DNA of 64,000 nucleotides from Numida meleagris (GCF_002078875.1 NC_034421.1:2394917-2458916); one strand, 5' to 3'; shown: positions 24,105-37,732, numbered from the stretch's first letter. Made by a program: numbers and translations. The notes: generated by a model from the sequence alone, not told the origin.

Positions 24105-27100
24105 TTCGGTTCCGAACGGGAGGGCTGGGAGCGCTGGTCACGGGGAAGCTGCCTACAGCAGCGGAGGGAAAAATGGTTTCTCCTCTTAAAATGCGTTAAT
24201 TCGTTTGTAAACAGAGGGGAAAAGAGCAAAACTCCGAGATCGGTGCCAGACGTGTTTATACGGAAAGCAGCTCTGCGCTGCTGCTGTGAGCCAGGCCTGG
24301 CTGAGCGCAGTGGCACCGAGCGTCTGTCTGCAAATACAAAGGCGTTCACAAAGGACCAAGGATGCTCACACGAGGCCAAGGGAAACGCTGCTTTGCCCAC
24401 GGGTGTGCAGCACAGCACACCCTGCTCAGAGCCTCAGCTCTCATCCTGACAGGACGATGAGGAATGGTGTTGATGGAACACGCCCGAGCGTTAGCCGTGG
24501 GTCGTGCTGCTGCGGCCTTTTCTTCCTCTTTGCCCGCGGATGCAATTGGGTTAAGATGGTCTTTCATCAGTTTTAAGTTGATTTTCTTTTAATTAAATGA
24601 CTGAGATAAGTAGAAATGATGTGAAGCGGGAGGGAAAAAAAAAGAAAAGGAAACAGTTGCCATTGCTGGGGATGGCCATTACGGAAATATTACCTGCAGC
24701 AGCACTTAAAGGGCCTTTTTGTTTATGCTTTGATTGCTTTCTTATTACAGTATTTGAAATTGTAAATGGAAAATTACACCATGTTCTATTACATAAGCGA
24801 CTGGTTTACGCAGCCTGAAAGACGAGGTTTTATTTATTATTGCGTTTTCAGGGCTATGAACAATAGATGTTTTTTTTATTATAGGGCAAATAGCACTTTT
24901 CCACTTGACTTCATTATAACAGTTAGCAGCAAAAAGGAGGTACTCCTTTTTCATAAGCTCACGCAACAAACTCTCTCACAGCTCTCAGGGGGCCGAGCAG
25001 CAGAGGAGCATCTCGGGGTGATGTGAGCGGGTTGAACTGAAGCACTGAGGTGCCTGATTTCAGCCGCCTGCCCCAGCTGTGCTCCTCAGCTCCCACGCTG
25101 AGTTCACCCCGATTCCCTGCGTGGTGAAAGGAGAAGTCAAAGGAAAAGATGTGCAGAGATCCCACAGTGGGATTATTCCCAGAGGCAATCCTGTGTGAAG
25201 GTTCTATTGCCTGGCTGTATTATATTCAAATGTTTTAATTGCCTATTGATTAACTCGGTGTCTTCCTTTGGAGTCTTAGTTTTTGTAGTTCCCCAGATTC
25301 AGGCCAGGTACTGCAGCAGGTGTTTGGTTATGCTTACTTAATGTTTTACCACAAATGCCAGTCCTATCTTCTAGAGTTTCCTTTAAAGGTAAGGTTTGTC
25401 TTAGAATCTCGTATAAGCGCTTAGCAGCGTAGTATGTGTTTTTCCCAAGGAGATCAAATAAATCCTACATTAGATAATAGTTGTTAAGAGAGAAAAAAAA
25501 AAAAAAAAAACAACTAATTTGCAGATTAAGCCAACCAAAAAGAATTCAGTAAAAACAGTGCCACAAAGCAGTGTCACCAACAAAGAAATACATGCTTTTC
25601 ACATATAGTCCTTCAAAGAAGTGAGAGACTTTCATGGCATGGGGGGATCTGGGAAAAAGCTGCCACTTGTACAGGAAAGATCGGGCCATTTGCAGAGCAT
25701 CCAGTGTGTTACAATACCTCTACCCCGGAGCCCTTTCCACAAGGTAGAAAGCTCAGAACGGATGATTCCCTGAACTAGGGAAAACCTTGGACTTTCAAGT
25801 TTAACTTGATTTAAAAGCTTGAATCAGAGCTGTTAGTCATTAATTATGTACTAAAGCAAAAGTTTGCTCTTTTCCAACGTTGTCAAATCACAGGGAAAAC
25901 CTTTAGCACTGTCAGTGCTTATCTGTCAGCTGTACAGATGCACCTGCAGACGGGCTTTGTACTCACTCCACGCTGCTTTGGGAAGCACCACTGAGACACA
26001 CCACGTCAGAGCAGAAACCAGAACCCCTTTTCCTTGTTGGAAGCATTGAAAAGACTGTGACTGTTTTCTTTCCCTCACCTTGCTGCATCTTTTGAGAGCC
26101 TCCAGCCCCAAGCTAGCACGTAGTTAATTGGAAAATAATTTATCAACAAGCTGCGAAACCCTTTGAGTAAAGCAGGAGGCGATTTTGCAGCTCAGCTTGG
26201 TATAGCTGTAAGAAATGAATCAGTTGAACAAGACCAAGCACATTCAGGCGCTGGAATTTGTGCCCTTGAGACTGCTGTTCCCAGCTCCAGCACAGAACAC
26301 ACCTCAGAGAAACATCCTTCCAGCAGCTCGCTGCTCGCCTCACCCTCGCACCGTCAGCTCTCCGCCAGCTCTTACATAAAGTCTCTTGCTACATCACTGC
26401 CACGGGCTGTTGTAAACCATTTTTCTCCCCTTTAATTCAAGTTCCTAGACAAGCAAAAATGTAGATTATTGCCAGTAGTCTGGGGAACGGGGATTTCTGT
26501 TATGGTTGATTAATGAAACATTATTGTTTTGCACTTAGGGGGAAATCATAGTTTCATGCCAGTAAGGTCAGGGCCTTAATATGCTATGTGCTCTGCAAAG
26601 GTGTACGGAATGATAGATCACTTTCTGTAATGACTTAGTCAAAGCCTCACCGGGATAGGAGGCAACATGGCAGATACAGAAGCATGGTGGTGAAAGCCAA
26701 AGCAAACTTCTTGTTTTGTTGCTAGTTGCAATTCTGGTGTATCTAAATCCACATCTCTATCCGCTCCAAGACAGGGGCCCCAAAACTGAGATGCTGGAAC
26801 ACTGGCTCTAGATACTTCCCCACTAATCCTCCTATCATCCACTCTGTCCCAAACTGCTCCTGGGTTAATACTATTTCTACTGTGCTGTGTTGAGAAGATT
26901 GAAGCTGCAGACCCAGGACAAAAAGAGCCTTTGCACAAAGTGAAGCGTTGGAATTCTTCAGTCCTGTTTTGAAAATAAATTTGGCATAACCTGGACTCCT
27001 CAGCACTAACTTCCCAGGTCAAGCTGCCTGGTCTTGTTGGCAAAAGCATCAGGCCCAAAAGATCATGCTTCTGGCTGTGGACACAAGGGCTCTGACTGCA

Positions 27101-29944
27101 GGTATTTTTATAGGTGTGCATATTGTAAAGCACATCACCAGCACCAAATCCCAGAGCATCCTGTATTGTCTGTGACAGTGTGAGGCTCCTGAAGGAGCGA
27201 TATCTGTTTGAGAGCAGTGCTTTTAAAAGGAACAATGTTCCTGAGCACAGTTGGTTGCTAAAAGAGATAAAGTGTGGGAGACAGTGTCACCTTGGGCTGT
27301 ACACAGAGACAGTACGCATCACATACAATTTATCACAATCCTTCAATCTTTGGAAATTTGCAGTAAAATGATTTTTTAAAGTATTTTTTTTCAGGGTTCT
27401 TCCTGCCCAAAGTAGATGTGTAACAGACTGATTTGACAGGCAAATGAAAAGAAATCCAGAACAAGTTAGCTGTACCAAAATGCCCATAGCAAACACCGAT
27501 CAGTATCCTGTAGTGATCCGACAGAAATACTGTTTTGCAGGATGGGGAGAAGCAGGTGGAATCCAATAAAGCACTGCAATAATTGTTGAAAAAAAAAAGG
27601 AAGGAGGTCAAAGTCTGAGGCTTTTGATTTCTTTTTTGCGCTGGCATTTGTCAAGGTGAGCAAAATCCCTTGGCAAGGAGCTACCTGAGTTTTAACACAT
27701 CTGAGTCTATAAAAACGTTAATGTTTAAAAGGGTTTATATGTCCCTGATAACAATGCATGGCTGATAGGCATCTCTTGTGGTTGTAAATGTGTTGCAGAG
27801 ACTTGCAAGGCATACAAGCCCTTGGTGTTCACTCTTGTGGTTTATTATGTTATCAGAACTCATTGACTGAGTTATGGCTTTATAATAGCTCTTTCTCTGC
27901 ATTATCCAACTGTTACCGTAGCATTATTACCCCATGTCCCATTAGAAGATTGTATCCAGATTGATTCCAGATGAATGCACAGAAGTTAGATGTGTGTGGC
28001 TGTCTAATGTACAGGGTCCTTTCCTAGGAGGAACCAATTATTTCCCTGAGCTATGCCCACAAATCCTGCTTACATGAAGATGGTATTGGTTCTGGCTTGC
28101 GCTGGTAGAAAGACAAAGCCACTTGTGGGCAGAGAACAGGATTAACTCCCCAGCCCTGTAAGCCAACAAATTGGTTGGCAGTGCTTAGGATTGCATAGTG
28201 GAAGCCAAGGTTTGTGAGGAAGAGATGGAAGTGAGGAAACAGCATTAGCAGTATTTTAAAATTGCTGTGATCATCTCCCATGGAGAGCTCACTCGTTTCT
28301 GTGCATGGCTCCAGGAGGCTGCAAGCCCATGGGCTCGCTGCTTCAGAAAAGATTTCATGCTCTCTTATCACCAGGTACAACTTGTGCTTGAAGTAATCTG
28401 AAAGCCCCTGAGAAGGTTCTCCTTTCTATAGCAGTAGCCACCACTGCTCCAGCAGAAGAGGGCATGGACTGAGATCTTCTCATGGTGCAGCGGATCCTGA
28501 GGACACAACCATCTGCTGTCCTCCCACCTTCCCTCGCGCTGCCAAGGCCTCTCCTGCAGGGTAAATCCCCTTGTGGAAAAGCTCCCCTCCATCCCAATAA
28601 CCAGCTGTGGAGAGCAGGCAGACATGCAGGCACCTTTTTTCACGTCAATCTAATTAGAGTTTATTGATTCCTCTTGCCTTCAGCTAATGTACTTTTATTA
28701 TTATTAATAAATAATCATCATTTTTCCATCAGTGGAGCCTGCGCCCAGGAGCCTTGGAGGATTCTAGAAAAAAGTATTATTAAAACTAAAGATTTCTAAA
28801 GGGTTGAACAGCAGCACGGCCCGGTAATCAGATAGAATATGCAACTGGGGAGTAAAATATCCCCACCTGAGAATACGTGATGGAGCATCTCATTGGCTTC
28901 TTCCCCTCAGGCTACCAATTACAGCTGTGGCCTCGCATTCATGATCCTTTCTGCTTTGCTGACATCCCCTAAGGACACAAAGGGCACGGGTGGCTCTTGG
29001 TGAGCTGTCACCCCCGCTAGGCACGCTGGCTCTTGCAGGACCCTGTCCTGGCATGGTGGATGACTCAGTGCTCAGGGCTTTGTGCTCCTCCTGGCTGGTA
29101 CCCGCTCTGCAGCAGCTCCAGGCAGCCTCTCTCCTCTGCCCAGCCTGCTGCCCAGCCCTGCTCTGCTCGGCCTACAGTCATGCAGGGTCTCTTTCCCACC
29201 CTAGGCAGAAGCCTGGAGGGGATGGTCTCTCCTAGAGGATTGCACATACCTGCTCTTGAAAAGGCAGGAACCATCACCAAACTACACAAAGCACACTGCC
29301 TTTGAGCAGTAGGCTGCAGAAAAGTGACTGAAGTGATTTCAGGGGCCTGCTGGGATGGTCAGCAGAGGACTTGTAGGACAGTAACAATGTCTGCCATGAA
29401 AACACTGGGTTGCCCAAGGAAGTGATTTTGCTGGTGTGCCAGAGAAGCAGAGAGAAGCAGAGCTTTACCTGTGTGGGGACCAACACCTTTCTGCAAGCCT
29501 GAAGTCAGCACATCATCTCAGCTCCATCCCATCTCCTTGGTTGGCTTTGTATTCTCCAGGGACTTCCTTGCCAGCTGCACCCTAGCCATTACTGAGGGCT
29601 TTCCCTCCCACGTTCTGCTTCTCCCATTGGCTGTCCAGTGCTCCAGCCAAGTCCTGGCACCACGACAGCCATGGGAGAACCCGGCACAACCCTTCCTTCT
29701 GCCCCAGAAATCACATGGACCACAACATGCACATAACACTGGAGAACAAACATCCTGCTCTGTTCTTGGAGATGAAATAGGAGCTCCAGATTAAGTTAAT
29801 CCAATTTTCTGAATAAAATGGGTTGCTTTTTTGGCAGGTAGAAATGTACATGTGGTCTAAATGGAAGTAAAAAAGACCTGAGAGCCCTTTTCTCAGTGCA
29901 AAGCCACTTCCCCACAAGGTGTGCTCAGGTGATGACAGAAGGAC
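24105..29944. other. Intergenic region between COX19 and P450 gene A
   Basis: These 5.8 kb lie between the COX19 promoter and the TATA box of gene A. No conserved exon, RNA gene or transposon is recognisable. There is an 18-base A run at 25493-25510. A 198-residue minus-strand frame at 26639-27235 has no similarity I can name. The 150 bases before the TATA box hold a short palindrome at 29789-29801. Confidence 0.6.
25493..25510 (+). repeat. poly(A) tract, 18 bases
   Basis: This is an uninterrupted A run in intergenic DNA. Confidence 0.88.
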
Positions 29945-29950
29945 TATAAA
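29945..29950 (+). promoter_or_regulatory. TATA box of P450 gene A
   Basis: TATAAA lies 41 bases before the gene A start codon. A start site 25-30 bases further on would leave a 5' UTR of only about 15 bases. The spacing fits a tissue-restricted TATA promoter, unlike the CpG-island promoters of ADAP1 and COX19. No equally clear TATA box was found for genes B and C. Confidence 0.6.
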
Positions 29951-29990
29951 GGAAGCCCCAGGATGCTCGTGCCCACATTCTGATCCAGCC

Positions 29991-32900
29991 ATGGCCATAA
30001 CAAGCTTGCTGCAGTGTGTGGCCGCTAGCTCGCTGCTCTATCTGGCAGCAGGGCTGGCCGTTCTCCTTTACTTCACCACCAGCTGGAAGAAGAGGGTCTG
30101 CAATTTGCCTCCTGGGCCGCAGCCTCTTCCTCTGATCGGAAACTTGAACGTGGTGGACCTGAAAAAGCCATTCCAGTCACTGACAGAGGTAGGCTGGGAG
30201 CGAGCAGGCAGGGGGAAAGCGTGCAATTCCCAAAGCAAGGAATGCAGCTGGGGAAATGGAGAGGCAATTGTGTGCTGACTGGGCGCTACAATGGGGAGAC
30301 CCAGCCCTGGTGAGTGCCCCTGGGCTGCCACAGCAGAGGGCCTTGCAGACACTCCAATTCTGCAGTGGTGGAAGAGGGACTTCCTGGGCAGCAAAATGCA
30401 GATTTCCTACAGCACTCACACAGTGTCCATCAGCCTTGATTTATGCTTCCACAAGGCTTGTGCAGAGCAGTTTCCATGGCCATACCATAGGTCATAAGTC
30501 ACCTATTTCTGGCAGTCCTGGGGTGCCCTCACGATACAGATGTCTCTTGAAGGCACCGGATTCACTTCCCCTAAGCTGCCAACCATCTTTAGGCTTTCAG
30601 GCATGCTGCATCCAATCCTTGTGTTGCTGAGAACAACAGGGCTGACGCCAAGAAGGCCTAATGCAAAGAAATGACAAAGGGAGGCTGGGAGGTGGCTGTG
30701 ATGCCCTGCCCCAGACCTGCTGTGTGCCTGTACGCTGCCAGGGAGGCACAAACCAGCACTCACGTTATCTCCCAAGCTGTCAAATGGTCATTTGATGAAA
30801 ACAAATTTAATTTGTCTGGCGTAATAACAGGAGCTGCTTCTAATCTGAAATTCAATTTTCGGTATGCATCTAATGCATAGCAAATGGTAACTCAGGCACA
30901 TCGGAAACAAGGAGGCATTTGGAGCGGATGGCTCGCAGTGTTTAAACTAAAGCTAAAATACCGAGTGAGTGATTAGATTGTCAAAGCCACTCTTCTGTGT
31001 GACAGATGATTCATATTTAATTTCCTACAAAAGCCCAGTGCTCCTGTGACATTATCTACAAGAGAACGCTTCCTGGTTAGACCGAAGTTTCTGGTGGCCA
31101 GCAAATAATTTTGCTATGACTGCAACACTACCCACCTTGCAATAATTAGGGACAAGTGCTGTCCTGAAAAAAAGTTATTGTCTAGCTTTGTTTTTGTAGT
31201 GTTTGTGGCTTCAGCCCCGAAGTGGTGCGCACACCCGTTTGCCTCAGGTCAGTGGTATTAAAATAAACAGCCTGCCTGCTACGGCATTTGTTAACAGCCT
31301 CCTAACAGTAGTATCGCTATGCTGGCCTGTTCCTGCAGAACACCACAGGAATGCAGTGCCTTTTTATTGACTACTCATCTGATAGGAGCAGCGATAGCAG
31401 ACACCTTGTTGTGCAAACAGGGTGCAAGCAGAGATGCTGGCAGTGATAGCCGTTGCTCAGCAGTTGCAGTTCAGCAGCACCTGGAGACCTGGGGCAGGGC
31501 TGGGAGGGTTGCTGAGGGCTGGAAGCTAGCTAGGGAAGCAGCGTTTGGGTCCAGCTCTGGTTTAGAATGAATGTTTTTATTTACTGTGACAGCTCTCCAA
31601 GCTATATGGCAATGTCTTCACCGTGCATTTCGGACCCAGGAAAGCTGTGGTTCTGGCTGGATACGAAACCATCAAGGATGCCCTCTTAAATCATGCTGAA
31701 GAATTCGGAGAGAGAGCAGAAATACCCATATTTAGGAAAATGACACAAGGAAACGGTAAAACAGCCTCTTGGTTGCGGTTGGTTTTTGTAGTTTGTCTGT
31801 GTTCTCACTGCAGATAACATCATCTTTTAATGAGTGCCCTTTGTCTGTACAACCATGTACTGAGCTGCTCTGGTACCAGTGTGTAACAAGGCCTTACAAA
31901 CATTTACTAACCACAGGCAGCAGAAGGATTTGACACTTTCATTTTAGGCATAGCATTCAGCCACGGAGAGCTATGGAAAACTATGAGAAGATTCACCTTG
32001 TCCACGCTGCGAGATTTTGGAATGGGAAGGAGAACGATTGAGGTCCGAATCCTTGAGGAACTAAATTCTCTAATTAAATATTTTGAATCTTACCAAGGTG
32101 AGTGTCAAGAACTTCATCCGGAGACAGAAAGCGTGTCTAGCAGAACAATAAAGATTAATGAAAGTTTAACATTGAACAAATGGTATCTGGTGGTTAAAGT
32201 TCAGCATGTGCTTAGGTAGGTTATTAAATGGAGGCCTTAAGACTTTTTGAAACCAAATTCCCTACCGTGCATTCTGGGTGGTGAATGAGTTTTTTCCTGG
32301 GGGAGCTCAGGACCACATTTCCCCAGAAACCTGACCAAGCCTCTGTCCTTTTCCCATGCCTTGAAAGTGGCATTTTGCACAGCACTCCCTGACCATATCT
32401 AAGGCCAGCCAGCTGTCCCAGGGGAAACAGAGCCCATCCTTCCCTACCCCAGCAGCACACTCCTGCATTGCAGGGCAAAATGGGCATCATCCCATCATCA
32501 TTTGTTTGCGTTGCTTGAACTACAGGGAAACCATTTGACACAAAGATGATACTCAACAATGCTGTATCCAACGTCATCTGCTCTATACTGTTTGGAGAGA
32601 GGTTTGAATACGATGATCCCGCATTTCTCACTTTGCTGAAGCTGTTAAATGAGAATACCAAGCTGCTGGGCTCTCCGATGGTGCTGGTAAGGGCTTGGTT
32701 TTAAGTCTTAGCTTTTGGGGGCATGTCTGACTGATGTTGTTTGTCCTCATGGCCTCCCACACCTTGCTTCTTGATGGGAGAAAAAGAACAGCACCAGCAG
32801 CCTGTACTGAACACACTGCAGCCCTGTATCCACAGCACACAGCTTCCCCGGCCCCTGGGCTCCTTCTGTGCTGCTTATCAGTAAGAGAAAGGAAAACAGC

Positions 32901-35900
32901 CCTCACCAAAGGAACTAATTCACCCTCTTTCAAGAGGAGAAGCACAATGTGTCTCTCACATCAGAGCCTGGTGCTAGAATGCCCTCCTCAAGTCTGCCCC
33001 CAGAACTGAAACTGTTTTGGGGGTCTCCTTGCAGAAGTGCCCACCTCTCATGGGAGGATGGAGGTGAGACCAAACTTGCTACAAACACCATGTCCATATG
33101 ACACACCGCAATACTGAGCTCAGTGCAGCTCATATCTGTGATATCTGTCTATGTCCAAAACACCAACTAACAGGCTTCTGTTGCTCCACAGTTATATAAT
33201 TTCTACCCATCCCTTGGATTTCTCTTTGGAGCTTCCAAGACCGTGCTACAAAATATCAGAGAGCTGAGTGCTTTCCTCCAGAAACTCTTCAAGGAGCACA
33301 AAGAAGAATTTAATGAGAATAACCTAACAGGCTTCGTTGATGCCTTCATGATGAAGCAACAACAGGTACTTCAAAGCTAAGTCTGGGATTCTCTTGGGTC
33401 TGGTTCATTATTAGGACTGATCATCTGTCAGGGATGCAAAGTGAGTAAAACAGAACTGCAGTAAGCAGAACGTGTTGAAGCTCATCCTCACAGTGAGCAG
33501 TGCTGTATCACTCCATCACTCTGCTGGAACTGCTGGTTGGGGTTGTGCCAGCTGCCAAGCATAAAATAAGCTGCCACTCAATGCATGCAGGGAGAAGACC
33601 ATCCAAAAACTTCCTACAAGAATAATACGGTCATAAGCCGCATTGCAGTACCCGAATTCTTACAGACCCAGTATCTGGATTTGGAGGCTGGAAGTACTCG
33701 AATTCTATACAGTGTAGGTCCTAATACTAAAATACTAAAAGTTTAGTTTCCCACAGCATGTAAATCACAAAAACCTAAAATGCAGATAAAGATGGTGGCA
33801 ATGTAGTCACTATTGGAATCATTTGCTGTAGAACTTACAGCCATTGCCTGTTTGTTTTGAAGGAGTCAAAGAAACCCCACACTATGTTCCACAATGAAAG
33901 CCTGCTGTTCTCAACCCTGGATCTCTTTGCTGCTGGGACTGAGACTACTTCGACCACCATGCGCTGGGGTCTTCTTCTGATGATGAAATACCCAGAAATT
34001 CAGAGTAAGGCTGAGAATTCCCCTTGTACAATATTCTGTTGCATGCATAAGGCTTCGGTTATGGAAGGGAGTGGAACTCATTCAGCACTGTTTGGAGTAA
34101 TTATTGTGAGTGCTCTGAGGGAGATAACAACTGCTGACTTTACAAAGGGGTTTTATTCAGGTGGATTGCAATAAAACAGCCCAGCCAGGTGGGAGAGGCT
34201 GAGGGCCAGCGTGGAGTCACAGGAGGGCTCCCCATCGTTATTCTCCTGAAGGCTATCGGCGTACATCGCTGAATGTCTCCTGTCTCCTGGGGAGCTGATC
34301 CTCATCTGGTTTCCATTGAAGGCTATGGGGTAACAAAGGTGTGCAGTCAGCACCAGGCATGGGATGTCCTGCAGTGCTCCATTCAAGCTCCCGTGGCTCA
34401 AGAGTAAACCTGAAAGAACCACACCATGCCCTGACTTACCCACTGCCCTTTCTGCTTTTCCCAGCTGCCCCCCAGAGTTCTCCCTTTTCTTCATCATGGC
34501 CAAACTGAAGGCTATTTCAGTTGTAGGATAAGAGGAGTATCAGCTTCTTAATCCTTTCCCCCCCACAAGGAAAAATTCAGGAAGAAATGAACAGGGTCAT
34601 TGAACCAGGGGAGATGCCTAAGCTGGAGGACCGGAAAAAGATGCCTTACACAGACGCTGTGATACACGAAATACAAAGATTTGCCAATATTGTCCCAATG
34701 GGAGTGTCACGATCAACACCTACTGATGTGAATTTCCAAGGTTATGTGATTCCTAAGGTGAGCTTTGGGCCCATCAGCTTACGCTGCACAGATTCATTAC
34801 CATTTTCTCTAAAGCTAATAAGAAATATCTAAATATCTAGAGATGCCCTGATGCTTGGTTTAATCGATCATGTAGTTCTTTGTCTTGGATCCAGAACAAC
34901 TGCTACAAACATGTAGTGGATTGTGGTCTGTTACAGCCATTTGAATCTGGAATAACTAGACTTTAATGAAGTCACACTGGCTTGACTCTCTTATGCCAAA
35001 AGTGAAATCTGTACTTCAGCATACTTCTTGAAAGATCTGTCTGAATCTGCAAGAAGAAAGATTTTGTGGTCCAGAAGGAGAGCAGCAATTACTGACAACA
35101 GACAAAGCCACAGCGGGGCCAGGACACATCCTCTGGTTCTGTTTGCCATGGCTCAGTCTTATTTGCTTCTTCACATGGGAAAAAAAGAAAGCCACCCCAG
35201 CTCCCTTCCGCTCCAAACAGCTGCTTCTTTGATCCCTTCCAGGGTACAGAGATTATACCGCTGCTGACCTCTGCTCTGAATGACAAGCTGCACTGGAAAA
35301 CCCCGCATCAGTTCAACCCTTCCCACTTCCTGGATGCTGATGGGAACTTTGTTAGAAGAGAGGCGTTTATTCCATTCTCCATAGGTGAGAGGGGTAATTT
35401 GTGCCCACCCTGGCACTAGGCTAACAGCACCGTGCCCACTGACCCCAGGGAAGTATGTAAGTGAAGGACACTGATAAGGCAGGATAAGAGGTTTCTGGCC
35501 ATTGGCCCTGTCCACCACTGCTGTAATCTCCTGTTCCTTGGGAGATCTGGCAGACACTGATTTACCCCTGGGCACTGGATGATCTCACACACCTACAGGC
35601 TCCCAGGCAGCTTGACACTAAGTCAGCAGTACCCCCATTGTACAGAGAGAAGGAAGGAAAAGCTTCCTACCTCAGCTGCACAGACTGCACGTCCAGTTTA
35701 GAAGGTCTCGGATACCACCACCACCAGTTACACTGCTTAACCTTTACTTCTCTCCTGGTTGTTTTCAGGACGCAGGGCTTGTGTTGGAGAAGGCCTGGCC
35801 AAAATGGAGCTGTTCCTCTTCTTTGCAGGCTTGCTCCGCAAATTTGTTTTCCAGCCCCCTCCAGGGGTGAACAAAGCGGAGCTAGATCTCACTGCTGACG

Positions 35901-35956
35901 TCGGCTTCACCCTGAATCCCATGCCTCACCTGGTCTGCGCTGTGCCCTGCAAATGA
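29991..35956 (+). CDS. Cytochrome P450 family 2, CYP2K-like (gene A), complete
   Basis: Nine coding exons: 29991-30188, 31593-31755, 31948-32097, 32526-32686, 33192-33365, 33863-34004, 34570-34757, 35243-35384, 35769-35956. The spliced frame is 1,506 bases, 501 aa plus TGA. All introns have GT-AG ends, in the standard CYP2 phases. Residues 3-28 form the ER membrane anchor, followed by WKKR (32-35) and the PPGP hinge (40-43). C-helix WxxxR is W130/R134; I-helix AGTETT is 306-311; K-helix ExxR is E363/R366; the haem loop FSIGRRACVG places the haem thiolate at C444. All catalytic residues are present, so an active ER mono-oxygenase is expected, with substrate unknown. The segment after the K-helix ([12 protein letters not shown]) and the tail resemble the fish/bird CYP2K subfamily more than CYP2W. 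Subfamily naming needs a tree. Confidence 0.93.
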
Positions 35957-37028
35957 TCAGACAACATGGAGGCGGTGTAGTGGGCACTTCAAGCTTGAAT
36001 GCAAGTCTAGCTACAGGGGGAAAAGCTGTCTGCCTGAGCTTTAGGGAGAGGGCACTGGGCTCTGCTGTTTGTCTCTCATTCATATGATACTTTCCAAGAG
36101 CTCTTGTACCCTCTGTACAATGCAAACCATTCAGACACCTCTGAGCACCGCTCCCAGAATCAGCACGACCCACTCCTGGAACATCAGAGATGCAGTTTTC
36201 AGGGCTGTTTCAAAGAATGACATCGTTTTGAGCCTCCTCTATGGACACAACCCACCAGAGGCTCTCCACTGGGTGCCTCCATGGGGAATTTCTCAGCCCG
36301 GATCTCAGCTGTAGAGCAGAGCTGGTTATCGATGGCCCAGCCGCAGACAACAGACCCTTAGCGGGTCTGGAAGTCTCCCCTAGATGGCTGTTGAGTTGAG
36401 CCTTGGACTGAGCTTCCATTGTGCAGCGCAGCCTTATCTTTATCACAGCGTCGCAGACACTCGGGTGTGACACGGGCTGATGCCAAGAGCCAGGCATGGG
36501 CCAGTTATCAGGAAACATCGAAGTGGTTTGGAAAGTGGGCTTGTTCCACATCGCACTGGATGCTTTGTACTGAAGAGCCTATATATGGGGGGGCCGGTCT
36601 AGCAGCTTTCCCGCTAAGGAAGGCATTTCTCCCACTCCCTCACCTCTCCTGGCTCTGACACACGTCCAGCCGCTCTCTGGGTCAGCTCTGACCCTACACT
36701 GGCAGAAATTAAGCAGCCACAGAAAGTGAGTGGTTTCTGAACCAGCAGACGTGACGCCGCACACAAGCCCAAGGCAGTGCTGCATTCACCTGCATGGGAA
36801 CCAGTGTTACAAATCCAGAGCTGAAAGTGCTCACGCCACCAGCAGAGACCCTGCAGTGCTGACAGAGTTCATAGGATTTTGCCCGTAGCCACTAAAAACT
36901 GTAAAACTGGAAGGAAAGGTGGGTTAGAAATTACTACCCAGCCTGTCACTGTGCCCTGAGCTTGGAGCATGGGGTCTCTGCAGAGAGCTGGTGTCTGCCC
37001 AGAGAGAAGCCTTCCTAGAGCTGCTGTT

Positions 37029-37066
37029 TGATTAGAACAGTTAATGATTAGAACAGTTAATGATTA
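37029..37066. repeat. 16-bp tandem repeat with HNF1-like half sites
   Basis: The unit TGATTAGAACAGTTAA occurs 2.4 times. Each junction reads GTTAATGATTA, matching 11 of the 13 positions of the HNF1 consensus GTTAATNATTAAC. HNF1 is a known liver and gut regulator of P450 genes, but a role here is only inferred. Confidence 0.7.
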
Positions 37067-37726
37067 TCTTCTGGAGCAGCCATTATGCGTAGGAACAAGG
37101 AGCTGTGCTGCAGAGAGGGAAGGTTTGAAACCTGAATGATGGTGCAGGTAAGAGAGGAGGCTTCATCTGTTAGCGCAGGCAGGAAAACAGATGTGGGTTA
37201 GAGAGCAGTGAGTCACCGAAGATGCTTTGTGTTGCTTTGGAAGCAAGAAAGGCAGGTCAGGATGGAAAGAAAAAAGGGAGAAACTGACAGTTACAGAGAC
37301 TGAGGGGGTGGCTGGGGCAAGTCTAGCACAAGATGTTACTGCCATCTAAACCTGATCTGTGCTGCAAGTGGAAGGAAAGAAAGGAGGAAGAGAATATGAA
37401 GGGATGACAAAGTAGGCACTCTTTGTTCAGCCAAGGCTCTGACTCATCACACCAGCTTCAGTTCACAGCGGAGGGCAGCACTCTGATAGCTGCTCTGTGC
37501 TTTGTCCCAGTATTGCACTCGTACGTGCCCTGTGCTTGTGCTGGTGCTGCACTTTCACTCGTGCTGTGCCTTGGGGCCAGCTCCAGCTTCCGATCCGTCT
37601 CAAGGAATCTGCTGAACAAGCTCTGTAACAAGAACGCCTTCGCTTCTACGCTTGCTTACATTCATTTTCCTGCCACTTTATTTGCAGTCTAACTACTGCA
37701 AGCTTGACCTTAGCTCCTACTTAACA

Positions 37727-37732
37727 AATAAA
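37727..37732 (+). terminator. Candidate polyadenylation signal for gene A
   Basis: This is AATAAA about 1.77 kb past the gene A stop codon. I saw no nearer canonical hexamer. The assignment is tentative because the implied 3' UTR is long for a CYP2 gene. Confidence 0.3.
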
